A DNA stretch of 64,000 nt from positions 10,547,001 through 10,611,000 of the forward strand of contig NC_080569.1 in assembly GCF_030253575.1 (NCBI RefSeq). The letters run 5' to 3'. The stretch is from Rhododendron vialii. Lineage: Eukaryota; Streptophyta; Magnoliopsida; Ericales; Ericaceae. A program made the translations under genes and the position numbers. The notes under the pieces are model-generated. The model saw only the letters and a program-made list of their open reading frames with translations, was not told the DNA's origin and ran no database searches. Of the stretch, positions 48,180 to 59,585 are shown piece by piece; within the stretch, counting starts at the first letter, position 1, and the number at the start of each line of letters is the position of its first letter.

Positions 48180-48380
48180 TCGATGTGGGATTAGGGAGAA
48201 TTTCACATCATGGCAAAGAAATACAGAAAGTGTTTATCTTTAATGAGATCGCATTTGAATTCTACAGAGACCAAATATTTCAAATCTTGGGACTATTGAA
48301 GGGTCTGTCGGTTGTTAATTTCGGAGCCTCGAAATTAGTTGAAATATGCGCAAGCCAACCCGGATATTGGATTATAAAAA
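48180..48380 (+). mobile_element. Au-like SINE
   Basis: Ends with ATCTTGGGACTATTGAAGGG, then GCCTCGAAATTAGTTGAAAT and GCGCAAGCCAACCCGGATAT, followed by an A-run at about 48374-48382. Matches the 3' body of plant Au SINEs; diverged. Confidence 0.65.
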
Positions 48381-48589
48381 AAAATGGTGCGGCCAACCCC
48401 ATCTTCTTTTCTCTTGTCCTTTTCTCATAGTATTTGTTAATTTTGTTACTTGAGCTTTAAGATGTTAACTCAGATGAATGAGGTAACCTAGAATTTTAGT
48501 AACCTTTTTATAAGAGATTTTTTAATCACGTGAAAGAACACACTCTAACCTACGTCCCAAGGAAAAATGAATGCCTATGACCTTCAACT

Positions 48590-48690
48590 GTTCTATATAA
48601 TATATGAAGTTCGAACTCGCAACAGGCCTCCATGTAGATAGAGAAGTTAGGTGAATATCACTTCGGCTACAAAGACCTTGGATTAGAAAG
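48590..48690 (-). mobile_element. tRNA-derived SINE head, minus strand
   Basis: On the minus strand an A-box-like TAGCCGAAGTGATATTC precedes a B-box-like GCGAGTTCGAACTTC by about 40 bp. Confidence 0.5.
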
Positions 48691-48882
48691 GAATTTTTAC
48701 TGTTGTTTTCAAACATATTTTTAAGTTATCTTTTGTCCATATACGCTTTAACGTTGCTTTTGCTTGGCATAGCGAATATGTATTTTTATCTGAATCTATG
48801 ACAAAATCACTTTAATGGTCAAAAGGTTTCTGCTTCTAATATATGGACGGGTTCACTTTAATGGTCCAAAATCAATATTTGT

Positions 48883-49180
48883 TCAACCCAAGTGTTTGGC
48901 CCTTTCTGACCTAACCAAACTCAACCAAGCCCGTCCTGATTGCAAGACCTCGTAAACCTGATCCTTCCACATTTCCATTCTTTGCATTGTCTGTCTGAGT
49001 TTTTTGAGCCACTCCCCCGGAGCATCATGGTTTTCACTCCTGCATGGGAGGAACCATCAGAATGCTCAAACTGTTCAACAACTATCTAATCCGATAACGG
49101 CAGAGAAACCGAGGACTGGCCTTTTTCCCAACGGCAGCTCTACAGGGAAAAATGGACTTCTTTAAGCTTTAGAGACGCGC
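48883..49180 (-). pseudogene. Decayed or partial coding-like fragment, identity unknown
   Basis: On the minus strand, 49039-48883 is open and ends in TGA at 48885-48883. It encodes an amphipathic, Trp/Arg-rich peptide with PGEWLKKLRQTMQRMEMW and later WLSLVRSERAKHLG, which look like real protein. A CATGCAG acceptor-like sequence lies just upstream. In another frame, 49085-49040 reads VEQFEHSDGSSHAG, and in a third frame about 49150-49085 reads PVELPLGKRPVLGFSAV. Three protein-like stretches in three frames suggest either a gene fragment with frameshifts or a last exon with lost upstream exons. I do not recognise the family. Confidence 0.4.
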
Positions 49181-49719
49181 ACAGTTATATACTAATAAAC
49201 ACTTTAGAGTGGGGTACAAAAGAATAACGAGCAGAGGAATATCTTGTTGACTATTATTTCAAGCGTGGATTGCCTGCCTATAGGCAGATTTTAGTCCTCC
49301 CCTGCAGTAAACAAACTGTCTCCCTAGTTTTTAAAGCAAATGAAGATCCTATGAGGAATTCGTTGTCGATATGCCAAACCATGTGTAACTGCATTTTGAG
49401 GTAAGGATCATATTAAAGGAAGGACACACCCCCCTTGGGTTTTCTAATCCCCCTCATCTGGGATTCACAGTTCCAAGCTCCTTGGAACTAAGGGTCCGGT
49501 CCACACTTTGCACCACAAACATTATATTAACAGGCCCATGGAGTATGCTGATCAAAAAAAAAAAAAAAAACCAGCCCTATGGAGTAATAGTCCAATCCGG
49601 CCCACTACAACTTGTACAAAAGGACTCTTAATTATCAGCGTCACTTATTAATAGCAACAGAAGGTCTAACTGCACAGATATTGTGCACATCTCTGGTAAA
49701 ACTGCATGATCTATTTTCC

Positions 49720-50690
49720 ATTTCTTCATTGAAGAGTAGGGGCCTAGTCACAATGGGAAACAGAAAATTTGTCAAAGAGAAGTAGCAACTTAACAACACA
49801 AATGCTTAAGCTGCAACCACATACTTGATCAAAGGATAGCCATTAACTGCATCACATGGACATGCTTTGAAATAAAAACACTAGTTAGAACAAAAACGAC
49901 AGCCAAAAACTTCTGACTCAAAAGGTTTTAAGTGCAATAATTTGAACAGATTTCCAAACTTTAATCAAAAGTATTGGGGATAAGTGAGGAACAAAGGTCT
50001 GTTGAGACAATAAATCCACCCCGAATCATTTACAGTCCTGAAAAGGGTCTAATTCTAATTTCCACTAGCGATGGCACTGGGTAGGGTACCTAGCTAGTGT
50101 ACTCCCTTTCCTTTGAACACCACTCTCAGAGAAGCTAATTCTGCCCCCAACCCAACTGGATACTGTGATTAAACCATCGCACCGGTTAAATTTGTGTTTT
50201 TGTAGACATTGCAACCATGAACTGTGGCTGCACTCAAGGTAGTTTCACCATGTCAATCTTAAACTGAACCACCAGATTGTAGAACTCCAAAACTAATTTC
50301 CATTTCTACAGAATGGAGTACAGACTAGTCACAAGAGGAAGGAAAAGATTGTCAAAGAGTAACTTGTAAACTAGATAGCCCATTAACTAAAACATAGGGG
50401 CATGCTTTGAACTAAAAACACTTCTTAGAACAGAAGGGGCAGCCAAAAACTTCCTACTTTTAAGGGGTTTTTTTTTTTTTAATAAAGTATACTTGACCAA
50501 ATTTCCAAACTTCAATCAAAGTGGTGGAATAAGTGATGGACAAAGGTCAGGGTACCTATCTATTTTCTACTTGTGATGGCACCAAGCAGGGTACCTGGCC
50601 AGTGTACTCCCTTCCCTGTGCACACCCTACCTTGGAAAAGGTAATTCTGCCCCCAACCCAGTAGATACTGTGATTAAACCATCACAAGCC
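49720..50690. repeat. Diverged tandem duplication, about 0.45-0.6 kb unit
   Basis: Two blocks, about 49720-50200 and 50320-50690, share in the same order CATGCTTTGAAxTAAAAACA, CAGCCAAAAACTTC, TTTCCAAACTT, GTGTACTCCCTT, AATTCTGCCCCCAACCCA and TACTGTGATTAAACCATC. No gene is visible in either. Downstream of the L12 gene. Confidence 0.75.
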
Positions 50691-51696
50691 ATGCAAAAAG
50701 TGGGAGAATTGGGGGCGAGGGAGATAGAAATGTAATTCGCGGGAGATTCACAACATCACAGAGAGAGATAGAGTGGTGACAGTCATAACCATGTCAACAA
50801 CTCCCAAAGCCACAGAAAATAGATACGAGTATCAGAAGTTAAGTGGACATAACTCATGTAACGGAAGAATGGTGCCGAAATTCGTATCCGAATGTGACAT
50901 GAAAGTGCACTAAAACTTAAGGCTCGGGAAGCTTAGATATGCTCAGGGTGAGTGGGAAGTTTATATACAGGCGGTTGTTGTTTGCTTCCATCTTATTAGT
51001 TTTACATCCTAAAACACATTTTCCTCCAAACAAAATTGCATATAAAAACCATTAAATACATACTCAGTCACTTGTGTAAATCCTTGCATGAGCCAGGTAA
51101 CACCTAGGTAATGATCAAAAAAAAGGTAACACCTAGGTCACATAATGCGCCTACCGATAGAGGAAGCAAGAATGTGAAAACATCTCTTGGAAACATTCAA
51201 AATTGCTGGAGTTTATATGAGCGAAATTGAGAATGGGAGAAGCTAGTCGTTATTTGACACGGGTAAAAACCACTCGACGAATTTCATTATATCTCAATGC
51301 TGCTGCAGCTGCAGTGCTAGAGTTTAGATTGCATATACGAAGTACAACTAAGTTAACTAATCTAAGCCAAGCAATCCTCACAATTAAGACCAACACAATC
51401 CCCAATTACAGTTTCTAAACATGCGATAGATCACAAAACATGCATTTCCATACTAATCTCATCAGATTCAACAGTTAAACTAACCACCAGTTATTCAATC
51501 ACCAATGCATCATCCAACAGCAATACCAGACCAAAAATTATGGCCGAAAACTCATAAACTGCAAAACTGAATTATATCGAAAATAAAATTCCAAGCACCT
51601 CCAATTATCCCAAAAAAAAAAAAGCAGATACCAGAACCAAACTTCAAAAACTATATTAATTAAAACAAGTAGTTTTTCTCACTTCCAAAACCCCCC
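50691..51696. other. 3' flank of the L12 gene
   Basis: The first roughly 100-200 bp next to the stop codon are probably 3' UTR. The rest shows no clear gene or repeat. Confidence 0.5.
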
Positions 51697-52197
51697 TCAA
51701 TCCTCAGGAACCTCCACGTCACCATCGGCAATCTCCTGCTGCAAATCCTTAGGGTTCTTCCCGTCCACCGTACACCCCACCGAGACGCAGGTCCCCAATA
51801 TCTCCTTGACGGTCCCGGTGAGCTCCTTGGCCATGGACCTCGGCCTCATCACCTTGGCGATCTCGATGACGTCGTCGAGCGAGATGTTCCCCGTGTGCTT
51901 GATGTTCTTGGTCTTCTTCCGGTCGCGCTCGGGCTCCTTGAGGGCCTTGATGACGAGGGCGGCGGCGGAGGGGACCACGGCGACCTTGGCCTGGCGGTTC
52001 TGGACGGTCAGCTTGACGGTGACGCGGAGGCCCTTCCAGTCCTTGGCGGTCTCCTTGGCGATGTCCTCGCCGATCTTCTTGGGGGAGAGACCGAGCGGGC
52101 CGATCTTGGGGGCGAGTGAACTCGCCGCGCCTACCTCTCCGCCGGTGACTCGGACGTAGACGTCGACTACCTGGGATGGATCGAACTTCGGAGGCAT
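51697..52197 (-). CDS. RPL12: 60S ribosomal protein L12 (uL11), intronless
   Basis: Cytosolic large-subunit protein that binds the GTPase-associated centre of 28S rRNA with the P-stalk. It encodes 166 residues, the usual plant length, with an uninterrupted frame. It starts [40 protein letters not shown] is the conserved N-terminal rRNA/release-factor-facing loop, and the C-terminal RNA-binding half has [33 protein letters not shown] and the ending DGDVEVPED. The coding part is GC-rich compared with its flanks. Promoter features match other plant ribosomal protein genes. Lack of introns is common in plant L12 copies; an expressed retrocopy origin is possible, but no poly(A) or target duplication is seen. 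Confidence 0.97.
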   Translation of the reverse strand: MPPKFDPSQVVDVYVRVTGGEVGAASSLAPKIGPLGLSPKKIGEDIAKETAKDWKGLRVTVKLTVQNRQAKVAVVPSAAALVIKALKEPERDRKKTKNIKHTGNISLDDVIEIAKVMRPRSMAKELTGTVKEILGTCVSVGCTVDGKNPKDLQQEIADGDVEVPED

Positions 52198-52275
52198 TGT
52201 TGTGGAGAGAGATGGGGTGTTCTAGGGTTTCAGAGTGGGGGCGGTTTTCCTGGTGGAAATGAGGGTTATAAAGGT
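52198..52275 (-). promoter_or_regulatory. TATA box and telo-box of the RPL12 promoter
   Basis: On the gene strand a telo-box AAACCCTAG lies at 52222-52230, about 25-33 bp upstream of the ATG, and a CTTTATAACC TATA word lies at 52264-52273. Both are typical of plant ribosomal protein promoters. Confidence 0.7.
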
Positions 52276-52315
52276 AGGGTTTTGAAAATGATTCTGACTG
52301 GTGATATACTGTATC

Positions 52316-52580
52316 CGGTTCGCCCGTGAGTGGGCTTATGGGCTGGCGAAAGGATTTAGGGAAAATGACTGTCTATGACGTGTTTTGATAATTAATATTC
52401 GTCAAGAACAAATTAAGAATATTTGTTAATACTGAAAATGTTCTTGGCAGATATTAATTATCAAAACACGTCATTGACCGTCATTTTCCCAAGGATTTAT
52501 GGGATAATGGGCTGAGATGAAATGTTTTGTTTGCCTGTGAGAGGGCTTATGGGCTGGAAAATGGATTTATCGGTTATGGG
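52316..52580. promoter_or_regulatory. Duplicated Site II module in the RPL12 upstream region
   Basis: The segment TGGGCTTATGGGCTGG plus a following GGATTTA occurs at 52316-52358 and again, with few changes (GGGCTTATGGGCTGG), at 52528-52569. A further TGGGCT word is at 52508. TGGGCY (Site II) elements together with telo-boxes drive ribosomal protein genes in plants. The MITE at 52359 sits inside the first copy. Confidence 0.68.
52359..52490. mobile_element. Mutator-type MITE, 132 bp, 9-bp TSD, in the RPL12 promoter
   Basis: GGGAAAATGACTGTC at the left and GACCGTCATTTTCCC at the right; internal ATAATTAATATTCGTCAAG pairs with CTTGGCAGATATTAATTAT. Perfect 9-bp repeats AAGGATTTA are at 52350-52358 and 52491-52499. 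Same length and ends as 5663-5794. It begins about 160 bp upstream of the L12 ATG. Confidence 0.9.
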
Positions 52581-53533
52581 CTTTTGAATTCGCGAATTCT
52601 GTTTAAAGCCCAACTAAATGTCCAGTTTGTGTGAACAGACCAAGCTGATAAAGAAAATCGGGGTTTTTATGGGCTGGCCCCGTAAATTAGGCTTGGGCCC
52701 AAATTAGTCACCTGCCCATCTTGTTCATGCCCGATATAGTCCCGGCCAACTATTTCGGACAAAAATACGCGCCTTGGGTCACATATACAATTCACATATT
52801 TCACATAAACAACTCGCATAGTTCACAGGGGCAAAAAAAGTCATTATGCAACATAACAAAGTTTATTAAGGTTCAGCAATAATATTTAGGGTTGGGATGA
52901 AATCCTAAAAAGTAGGACCAACCTCTAATTTTCTAAAGAAAATTCTGCTATGTGTTTGGGCCGACAATACGGAAAAGCTATACATTGACAATATTGATCA
53001 TTAGATAAAGCAAAACACTAATAATAAACTCAAACGATCGATAAGAGATCTGATAAATCAAATAAAAACTCTTAGTAGTCATGTTTTTCCTCCCACAAGA
53101 ATGTGTGGATATAAAGTGATTCGGAATACCACTGTGGCGGTACTTCTGGATTGTATATTTTCACTTTTTTAAACTAGGTAAGAGGAGAATAGTAAATGAT
53201 GGGAGTAGTATAAGTTAAAAAGAGCAATAAAACTAAGAGCACGTGATAAAGGAGCGCCTCATCCACAATATTATAGGGGCATATGAAGATGTAAACAAGC
53301 AGCATAAAGCTTTATGATATGAGGCACGTTTATAATTAATTGGCTAGGACTGGGGTTAACAATGCATAAAAAGATGGGCTCTGGTGGAGGTGGACGATCG
53401 AAGAGCACGAGCTGGCTGGAATCTTAAGCCCTCCTATTTAAGAGAGATCGCTGAACTAATTTGTCCATCTGCTGCATTGCCATTTTTCTGGTTTAACTCT
53501 TTTTTTATTCACTTGCTCAAATTTTACTCCATT

Positions 53534-53535
<2 letters not shown>
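52581..53535. other. Upstream spacer of RPL12
   Basis: Contains further GGGCTGGCC and TTGGGCCCAAA words (52668-52703) that may extend the promoter. No gene beyond it. Confidence 0.5.
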
Positions 53536-53571
<36 letters not shown>

Positions 53572-53589
53572 GTAGTAGTATCATATTCA

Positions 53590-53637
<48 letters not shown>

Positions 53638-53716
53638 TACACTAGTCCCGGATGAAACCTTGGTTATTCACTTTCTTGATCATGGATCATATATGTACGT
53701 ACTAGCAGTACCCAAA

Positions 53717-53758
<42 letters not shown>

Positions 53759-53770
53759 AGAGAGTGTGTG
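53536..53770. repeat. Cluster of three microsatellites
   Basis: (CT)n at 53536-53568, (AT)n at about 53593-53635 and (CT)n at 53721-53755, followed by a short GA/GT run. Likely highly polymorphic. Confidence 0.95.
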
Positions 53771-54151
53771 TGATCAGCGCATGCATATAATGCATTTCTC
53801 ATATTCATCCATTTGGATAAGCTTCTTGAATTCTTTAAAAACTCATATGCTAGCTTGCGCCCACCTCTCTAGTAACAATGGATGACTACTTTCACCTTTC
53901 GTTCATTCACAGGGGACCATCTAAAATCAGAACAAAAGTTCTGTATAGAGAGACACCAAAATAGTTGATAAGCTTCTAGAATTTTAATCGGCACTTTTTG
54001 TTTTTTGTTTTTTTTGTTTTCCTTCTAACTAGGCAGAAGTTCTGGGTCACTATTGCAGCGATTGATGAAAAGATCGAACGTGGCCTGAGTTGATAAACAT
54101 TATCCACTCACCTGCTTCCTTCTTCACTCGTGGATTCCACTTGATAACGTT

Positions 54152-54870
54152 TCTTTTTTTTTTTTGATAAACTGGAATTATAATAAAACTAGTTAGAATA
54201 GTACATGAGTCTAGGGTATGCAATCCTTCGAACACCCGCCCTTAATTGAATAGAAATACACAACTAGGCATATTATCTAAAACATGAAACCCCACTTCCA
54301 CTTGCAATACCAAATTTGTCAGCCGGTCCGCACACGCATTGTCCTCTCTAAAGCTATGTTTCACTTCAATCACTCCTAACTGCTGCAAGAGGTACCAGTA
54401 ATCATTCAATAGAGCACTCAATTGGTGTGTTTCATCCTAATTTCTAGCAAGTAACTGGATCATGACTATGGAGTCTCATTCAACTTCCAAGTTTGATAGT
54501 TGAAGACTAGTTGCTAACTGTAATCCGTCACGCAGCCTCCAAATTTTCACGGCTAGACTTATAGCTGCTCCAAAATTCAGGCAGAAGCCCGTTATCCAGT
54601 TTCCATTGTGATCCCGAACCAATCCCCCTCCATCGGCTTGAGTGGAATTGTTACGAGATGCGCTGTCGGTGTTGAGTTAATTTGAACCCATTCGGTTCAG
54701 GAGGCTTCCAACCTATTATGAACCAAAATGGTGCCCTGTTTTTGGTCCTCTTAATTTCCCACCAACATTTTTCATTCTTGTGCTGCGCGCCATGACTGTG
54801 ATTAGAAGTTGCTATCCGAAGGGATAGTATTTTAGCCGAAGATGTGACGATTCCTGATTAACCAAATGTT
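54152..54870 (-). mobile_element. 5'-truncated LINE with RNase H-like remnant, 12-bp TSD
   Basis: The minus-strand copy ends in a poly(A) tail (plus-strand T-run at 54153-54165). Upstream of the tail, the minus strand encodes pieces of the plant RNase H-like (RVT_3) domain found at the end of non-LTR polyproteins: IWLIRNRHIFG, WKPPEPNGFKL, VRDHNGNWITGF, LRDGLQLATSLQ and FREDNACADRLTNL. They are split by stops and frameshifts, so it is dead. Perfect 12-bp repeats CTTGATAACGTT flank it at 54140-54151 and 54871-54882, which fixes both ends and shows 5' truncation to 719 bp. Confidence 0.88.
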
Positions 54871-54882
54871 CTTGATAACGTT

Positions 54883-56203
54883 AAGTTGAACAAGGCATTT
54901 GGAAGTTGGAACAGCAGGCACAGTGAATCAGGAGTACCTTCAATTCATTTTTCTAACTGCAGTTTAATTATAACTAACTTGCCAGAGCTGCTAGGAGATT
55001 GCGAAAACATTTTTCACATGTATCGATCGTAAAGTGTAAAGTTTTTGGGATAAGCATCTCCAACTGATCTCACTTCAATTATATTAGCACCGATCCATAA
55101 GTAAAATTGTCATTCAAGTAAATAATGCTTAGAGACAGAAGCTTCAAACTCTGCAAGTTAAATATTACTGCCACGACCAGTTGCGTACGTATCTAGTGCA
55201 TGCCCACAGTGTAACACATTCCTAATTAATATTGTAGTAGTAACATAATTTTACCGTACCTCTGGAGTGAACGTTAGGGCGTTGTGTTGTTTTAATTAGC
55301 TGGTGCTAGTAAACTATTATTGTTTTGATGAAATTTGTTTTGGGTGATACCAAGTCTATATATGCTTCATTAGTCGTGCTCGAAGTTAGGCGGAATTCAA
55401 TCACCGAAAGCACGCACTTTATTAATAACTAATAATAAGGAGATACTCCTATATTTATTCTGAGCCTGTCAAACATGACTTAGCGACGATCTATTTCTAG
55501 TCATGCACAGAGGTCATTGTCCTAAGTGGGCACCCTCAAAGTGTTTATCTGTATGTGTTACGATCAAGCGCTTATCATCTTATTAAAATCCGTATGTAGT
55601 GATAAAAGCCTAATTTTATTTTCTTATACTAAAACGTAGTAGACCTCCTAAGTGCTACGGTTCGATCCGCGTGGACATGATGCTAGCCCCACGACCAACA
55701 GTATGAATAACTGTCCAGGATAGCTAGCAAGTAGCAACATGAGCATCATGCATGCATGCATGCTTCATGTCCAGGATAGCCCCATGTCCATCCTTCATTG
55801 AATGAAGGGATAACGCTTTCTTACGCTCTATCCTAGCTACTCTGCTAGGTTTCCACAACTATGTTGACATTTTCAGCACCGTAACCCTACAAGTCTACAA
55901 CAATGTAATAACCCTATAAAAGGATTAGTTCTAGCTAGGGTTTGGTTCTTGATTTAATTGTTGGGAATAATGTCCGTGCATATATAGCTACAAGTCTACA
56001 ATATTTATATTTCTCAAATTGGAAGACAAATATAGAGTTATGATTATCGGCATAGTTGTATTATTAAGAAGTTAGAATAGTTATATTAGGTGAACAAATA
56101 ATCGGTTTTGTTTGGCGTAATAAGGTCACATAATTTACATGCGTGAGTGCGAGCGAGAGTAGGAAGGAATGGTCCTACCGATCGACGATTATGCAACGAG
56201 TCT
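54883..56203. other. Gene-free spacer
   Basis: Contains a (GCAT)n/CATGCATGC palindromic run at about 55749-55763, between two CATGTCCAGGATAGC-like words, and little else. No gene seen. Confidence 0.5.
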
Positions 56204-56288
56204 CGTTCCGCTAAGGGAAATATGATATGTATATTATGAGAGATAATGACATATTTCGAAAAACGAAAAATAAGAACCTTAGCGGAAC
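56204..56288. mobile_element. Short MITE with GTTCCGCTAAGG ends, 85 bp
   Basis: GTTCCGCTAAGG at 56204 and CCTTAGCGGAAC ending at about 56288 are perfect inverted repeats; ATATTATGAGAGATAATGA lies between. Clean member of the family seen at 16645 and 25410. Confidence 0.65.
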
Positions 56289-57549
56289 ATTTTTGTTTTA
56301 TTTTTTTAACAGCCCAAACAGTAGAGTATGTATGTAGAATGGACAGAATGACAACATTGAGAAAAAAGGGGCAGAGAGGAAGAAAAAGGAAAAGAATATA
56401 ATCAATTAATGTTAATAAGAGTGTGATTGGTCGGGAAGACTGAGTGTGATAGGTCTTCAAGAACTATCATCCATATATATTCCATTCATTTTTTTATGTT
56501 AATTGATTGGAGAAATCATTTATATCATGCATGAATTATAATATATAAATTCGGGACACTACATTAAGCGTGATAGTCCACGAAATAATCCAACTCAATT
56601 AATAAAATAAATAAGGCTATCATAGTGAAGAAAAAAAAACAAAAACAAAGAAACAAAAAAAGCCCTTCGAAGTACTCCCGATGGACCTCCTAGTGAGATG
56701 ACAAAATCATAATCAACCAAGCTAGCTCTAGTTGGTTATATATTATGTACATTATGTTTGTTTAATTTTCTCGCAAAATGTTTAGGAGCATTTGGCATCA
56801 AGTATTCAAGTTCATACCAGGAAATTAAACAACTTACAAATACCATATCCTCTCAACAAAGATGATGATCCATGTAATAATTCTCAAATCAAAATATACC
56901 ACGAATACCCTTTGTGCCAAACGAAAAATCATGTCATCTTAAATCTTTCTTTTTGCCGATTAAAAAAAAAATTTATGTCATCTTTTTCAAATCAATCAAT
57001 CAATCAAATACCCAATAAAAACCATGCATCTTCGACCTATATCTCTCTTTTTCTCAATTTACGACCCCACAAGATAGTTCCCTCATTAAAGAAATAGGTC
57101 AGGATAGAGATTGTTGGTTATAACTAAGACATACTTTGGCAAGTTGGGAAATAAAATTTGTTTTCGATGAACATCATTATTGCTTATAATCCAATAATAC
57201 ACAACTTTTTGCTGTAGCCACTGTGATTCGGAATCGAAAACAGACATTTATAATTAGCATGACGTCCACATATGTTGGCCCTTTCGAGGCTAGCCACAAG
57301 CCCTTTCAAATCTCATTCAAAAAAAATGTGCACACAAAAGTTTTGGAAAAAGAAGAGAATTGAGAGAAGCTGTGAATGCGAATATATACTGTATGTAACT
57401 TCATTGAAATTACGAGAAATTTAAGTGATTATTTTTCCTTATTTCGATTTCGGATCTGTTAATAAATAAACGCATCGTAGACATAAGCGCCATTGGAAAG
57501 TTATTCTGTATTTGGATCTTCGAAATAGTAAGCATGATAAATAGACATA
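56289..57549. other. Gene-free AT-rich spacer
   Basis: No gene, RNA or clear element recognised. Confidence 0.5.
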
Positions 57550-57660
57550 ATCCGAGTGGTTATTCTGGTGGTCAAGACACAAGACTAATTAATTAAGAAT
57601 TATTCTCTCTTTGGAATCAGATTCGAAATCTCTTAGATCTTACCAATTCTTGTGGAACTA
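57550..57660 (+). mobile_element. tRNA-derived SINE head
   Basis: A-box-like GGTGGTCAAGACACAAGACT and B-box-like CAGATTCGAAATCTC about 50 bp apart. Degraded body. Confidence 0.45.
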
Positions 57661-58489
57661 GTCCATTCGCATTTTTTCCCCACCTTTAATATGACTACTA
57701 TTTGTGGATAATGCAATTGGTTTCACAGGAATTAGATGAGATACGCGAATACTGGATCGGACGTTCTGAGCTATCAAAAAATTGGGTCTAAATCGGTAGA
57801 TTGAGCGCATAAAATGGCTTGCATTAAGGATTTTTTTTAACCACAGAATGCATCAAATTATTTGTCTTTTTCTTGTAGCTTTGGTATCCGGATCAGTTTA
57901 CGCACATTTCGACTAATCTTGAAGGTCAATCACATCGCCCACTTGCGGGGACTCCAATTAAAATCAGAGCAAAAATTCATATGAACTGAATCTAAAGAAG
58001 TTGATAGTACCTTAAAAGAGCTTTCGAACCTAAGACTTTAAAACAAAACAAGTTTCTAATTCCAAGGCCTTGAACATCTCCCAGCCCCTATCGATTATTT
58101 GCCTCTTTTTTACATCTCATTATACCCCAAAAGCATTACGAGATTCTCTATATATTATTATACGGGAAATCTGCAAAAACCCTATAAAATGCTTTCCCCA
58201 AGAAAGAACTAGATCAGGATAGAGATTAGTGGACCGATTAAGGCGTACTTTATTAATTTGTACTATAAAGCTGTGATGACTTGTTAAGATAACCCTAAAT
58301 GTAGAACCATCATTATTGGTTAATATTACTATCTTATTAATTAGTTGGTGATTACGAATCAAACTTAGGCATTAAAACATGACGGCGATATCGGCCTTTC
58401 CAGGACAGCCACGTGCCCTTCAAATCCGGTGGGCAAGAGTTTAACAATTTTTTCCGCTACTAGTATTAGGAGAAGTTAACCCCAACGAC
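57661..58489. other. Gene-free spacer
   Basis: No supported feature. Confidence 0.45.
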
Positions 58490-58680
58490 ATGATCGAGTG
58501 GACATGAGAAAATAATTAATAAGTGTTTGTTTTTCGTGAGGTTACATGTTCGAATCTCAAGGATCCAAACGCAAACATTTCTAATCTTGGGGCATTAGAG
58601 GATTTGTCCCGTTATAAACTTCAAAGAGCATAGATTAGTAGAGTTGTGCGCGAGCTAGTGTATATTTACATCATAGCTTT
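58490..58680 (+). mobile_element. Au-like SINE
   Basis: A-box-like CATGATCGAGTGGACATGAG, B-box ATGTTCGAATCTCAAGG, then the Au body: CTTGGGGCATTAGAGGATTT, GTCCCGTTATAAACTTCAAA and TAGTAGAGTTGTGCGCGAGC. The best preserved of the Au-type copies in the window. Confidence 0.72.
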
Positions 58681-59545
58681 TTCACATTGTAGAATGCCAA
58701 AATATGGAAGTCCTTTTGAAAGCAAACATGTACAGTGCTCTTTGATGTTTATGAGCACGTTCCTATGGTCATTATAAATTGAGTTTGGCTATTTTAACTT
58801 TTATTTTAGTTCTGATTTGAGGTAGAAACTTAGAAAACCAAATCTAGGGGTTAAAAAAAAGGAAAATGGCCAAAAAAAAATTGTTAACTGAAAAGCGCAG
58901 TGACTAGGTATGGCCTCTTGCTTCAAAAGTGGATCCCGTTAGTGGACGGTAAATTTATGATCTCTCAGAATTAATTAAAGTACGCGTAAGTTGGCTCAGA
59001 TACCTGACTATTAAAAGAAAAGAGACTATGGCGACATGATGTTGAAACCGATAACAATATGTAAGGTGATGGAAACTAAAAATATACTCCATAAGGACCT
59101 TAATCTTATCACATCACTTTAACCTTCTTTCTTTCTTTCTCTCTTTATTTATATTCTCTTAACGCTTCTCCAACATCCTCAAACAATTCCTAAGCAAATT
59201 GTCCAGCAAAAGTGTCAATTTTTACTTTGTCTCGCTACTAAATGAATGAGGTGCCCAACAACCTAGGCATTTAGGTTATCTAATAATCACTAAACTACTA
59301 TTTTTTTAAAAGAGGAAACACATCTATACACAGATATATACATACACATTCATATCCATACACAACAAAAATCCAATCCACCTGAAATCGAAATCAAGAA
59401 AAGAAAATCCTTTCAAATACATCTATTGAAACCTCTACGATGACCAGATCCGAGAGAAAGGGCAATTGTTCTTACCTTTGTCAGATCCAACGAATACAAT
59501 AACATCACTGTGGTTTGCAGGGCTCAGATTTGGTGGCTTTGAAAG

Positions 59546-59585
<40 letters not shown>

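Noticed and set aside
51806..52159. Plus-strand open frames opposite RPL12
   Set aside because: Antisense shadows of a well-conserved ribosomal protein gene.
55650..55690. GGTTCGATCC as part of a tRNA gene
   Set aside because: No cloverleaf can be drawn around it; an isolated B-box-like word.
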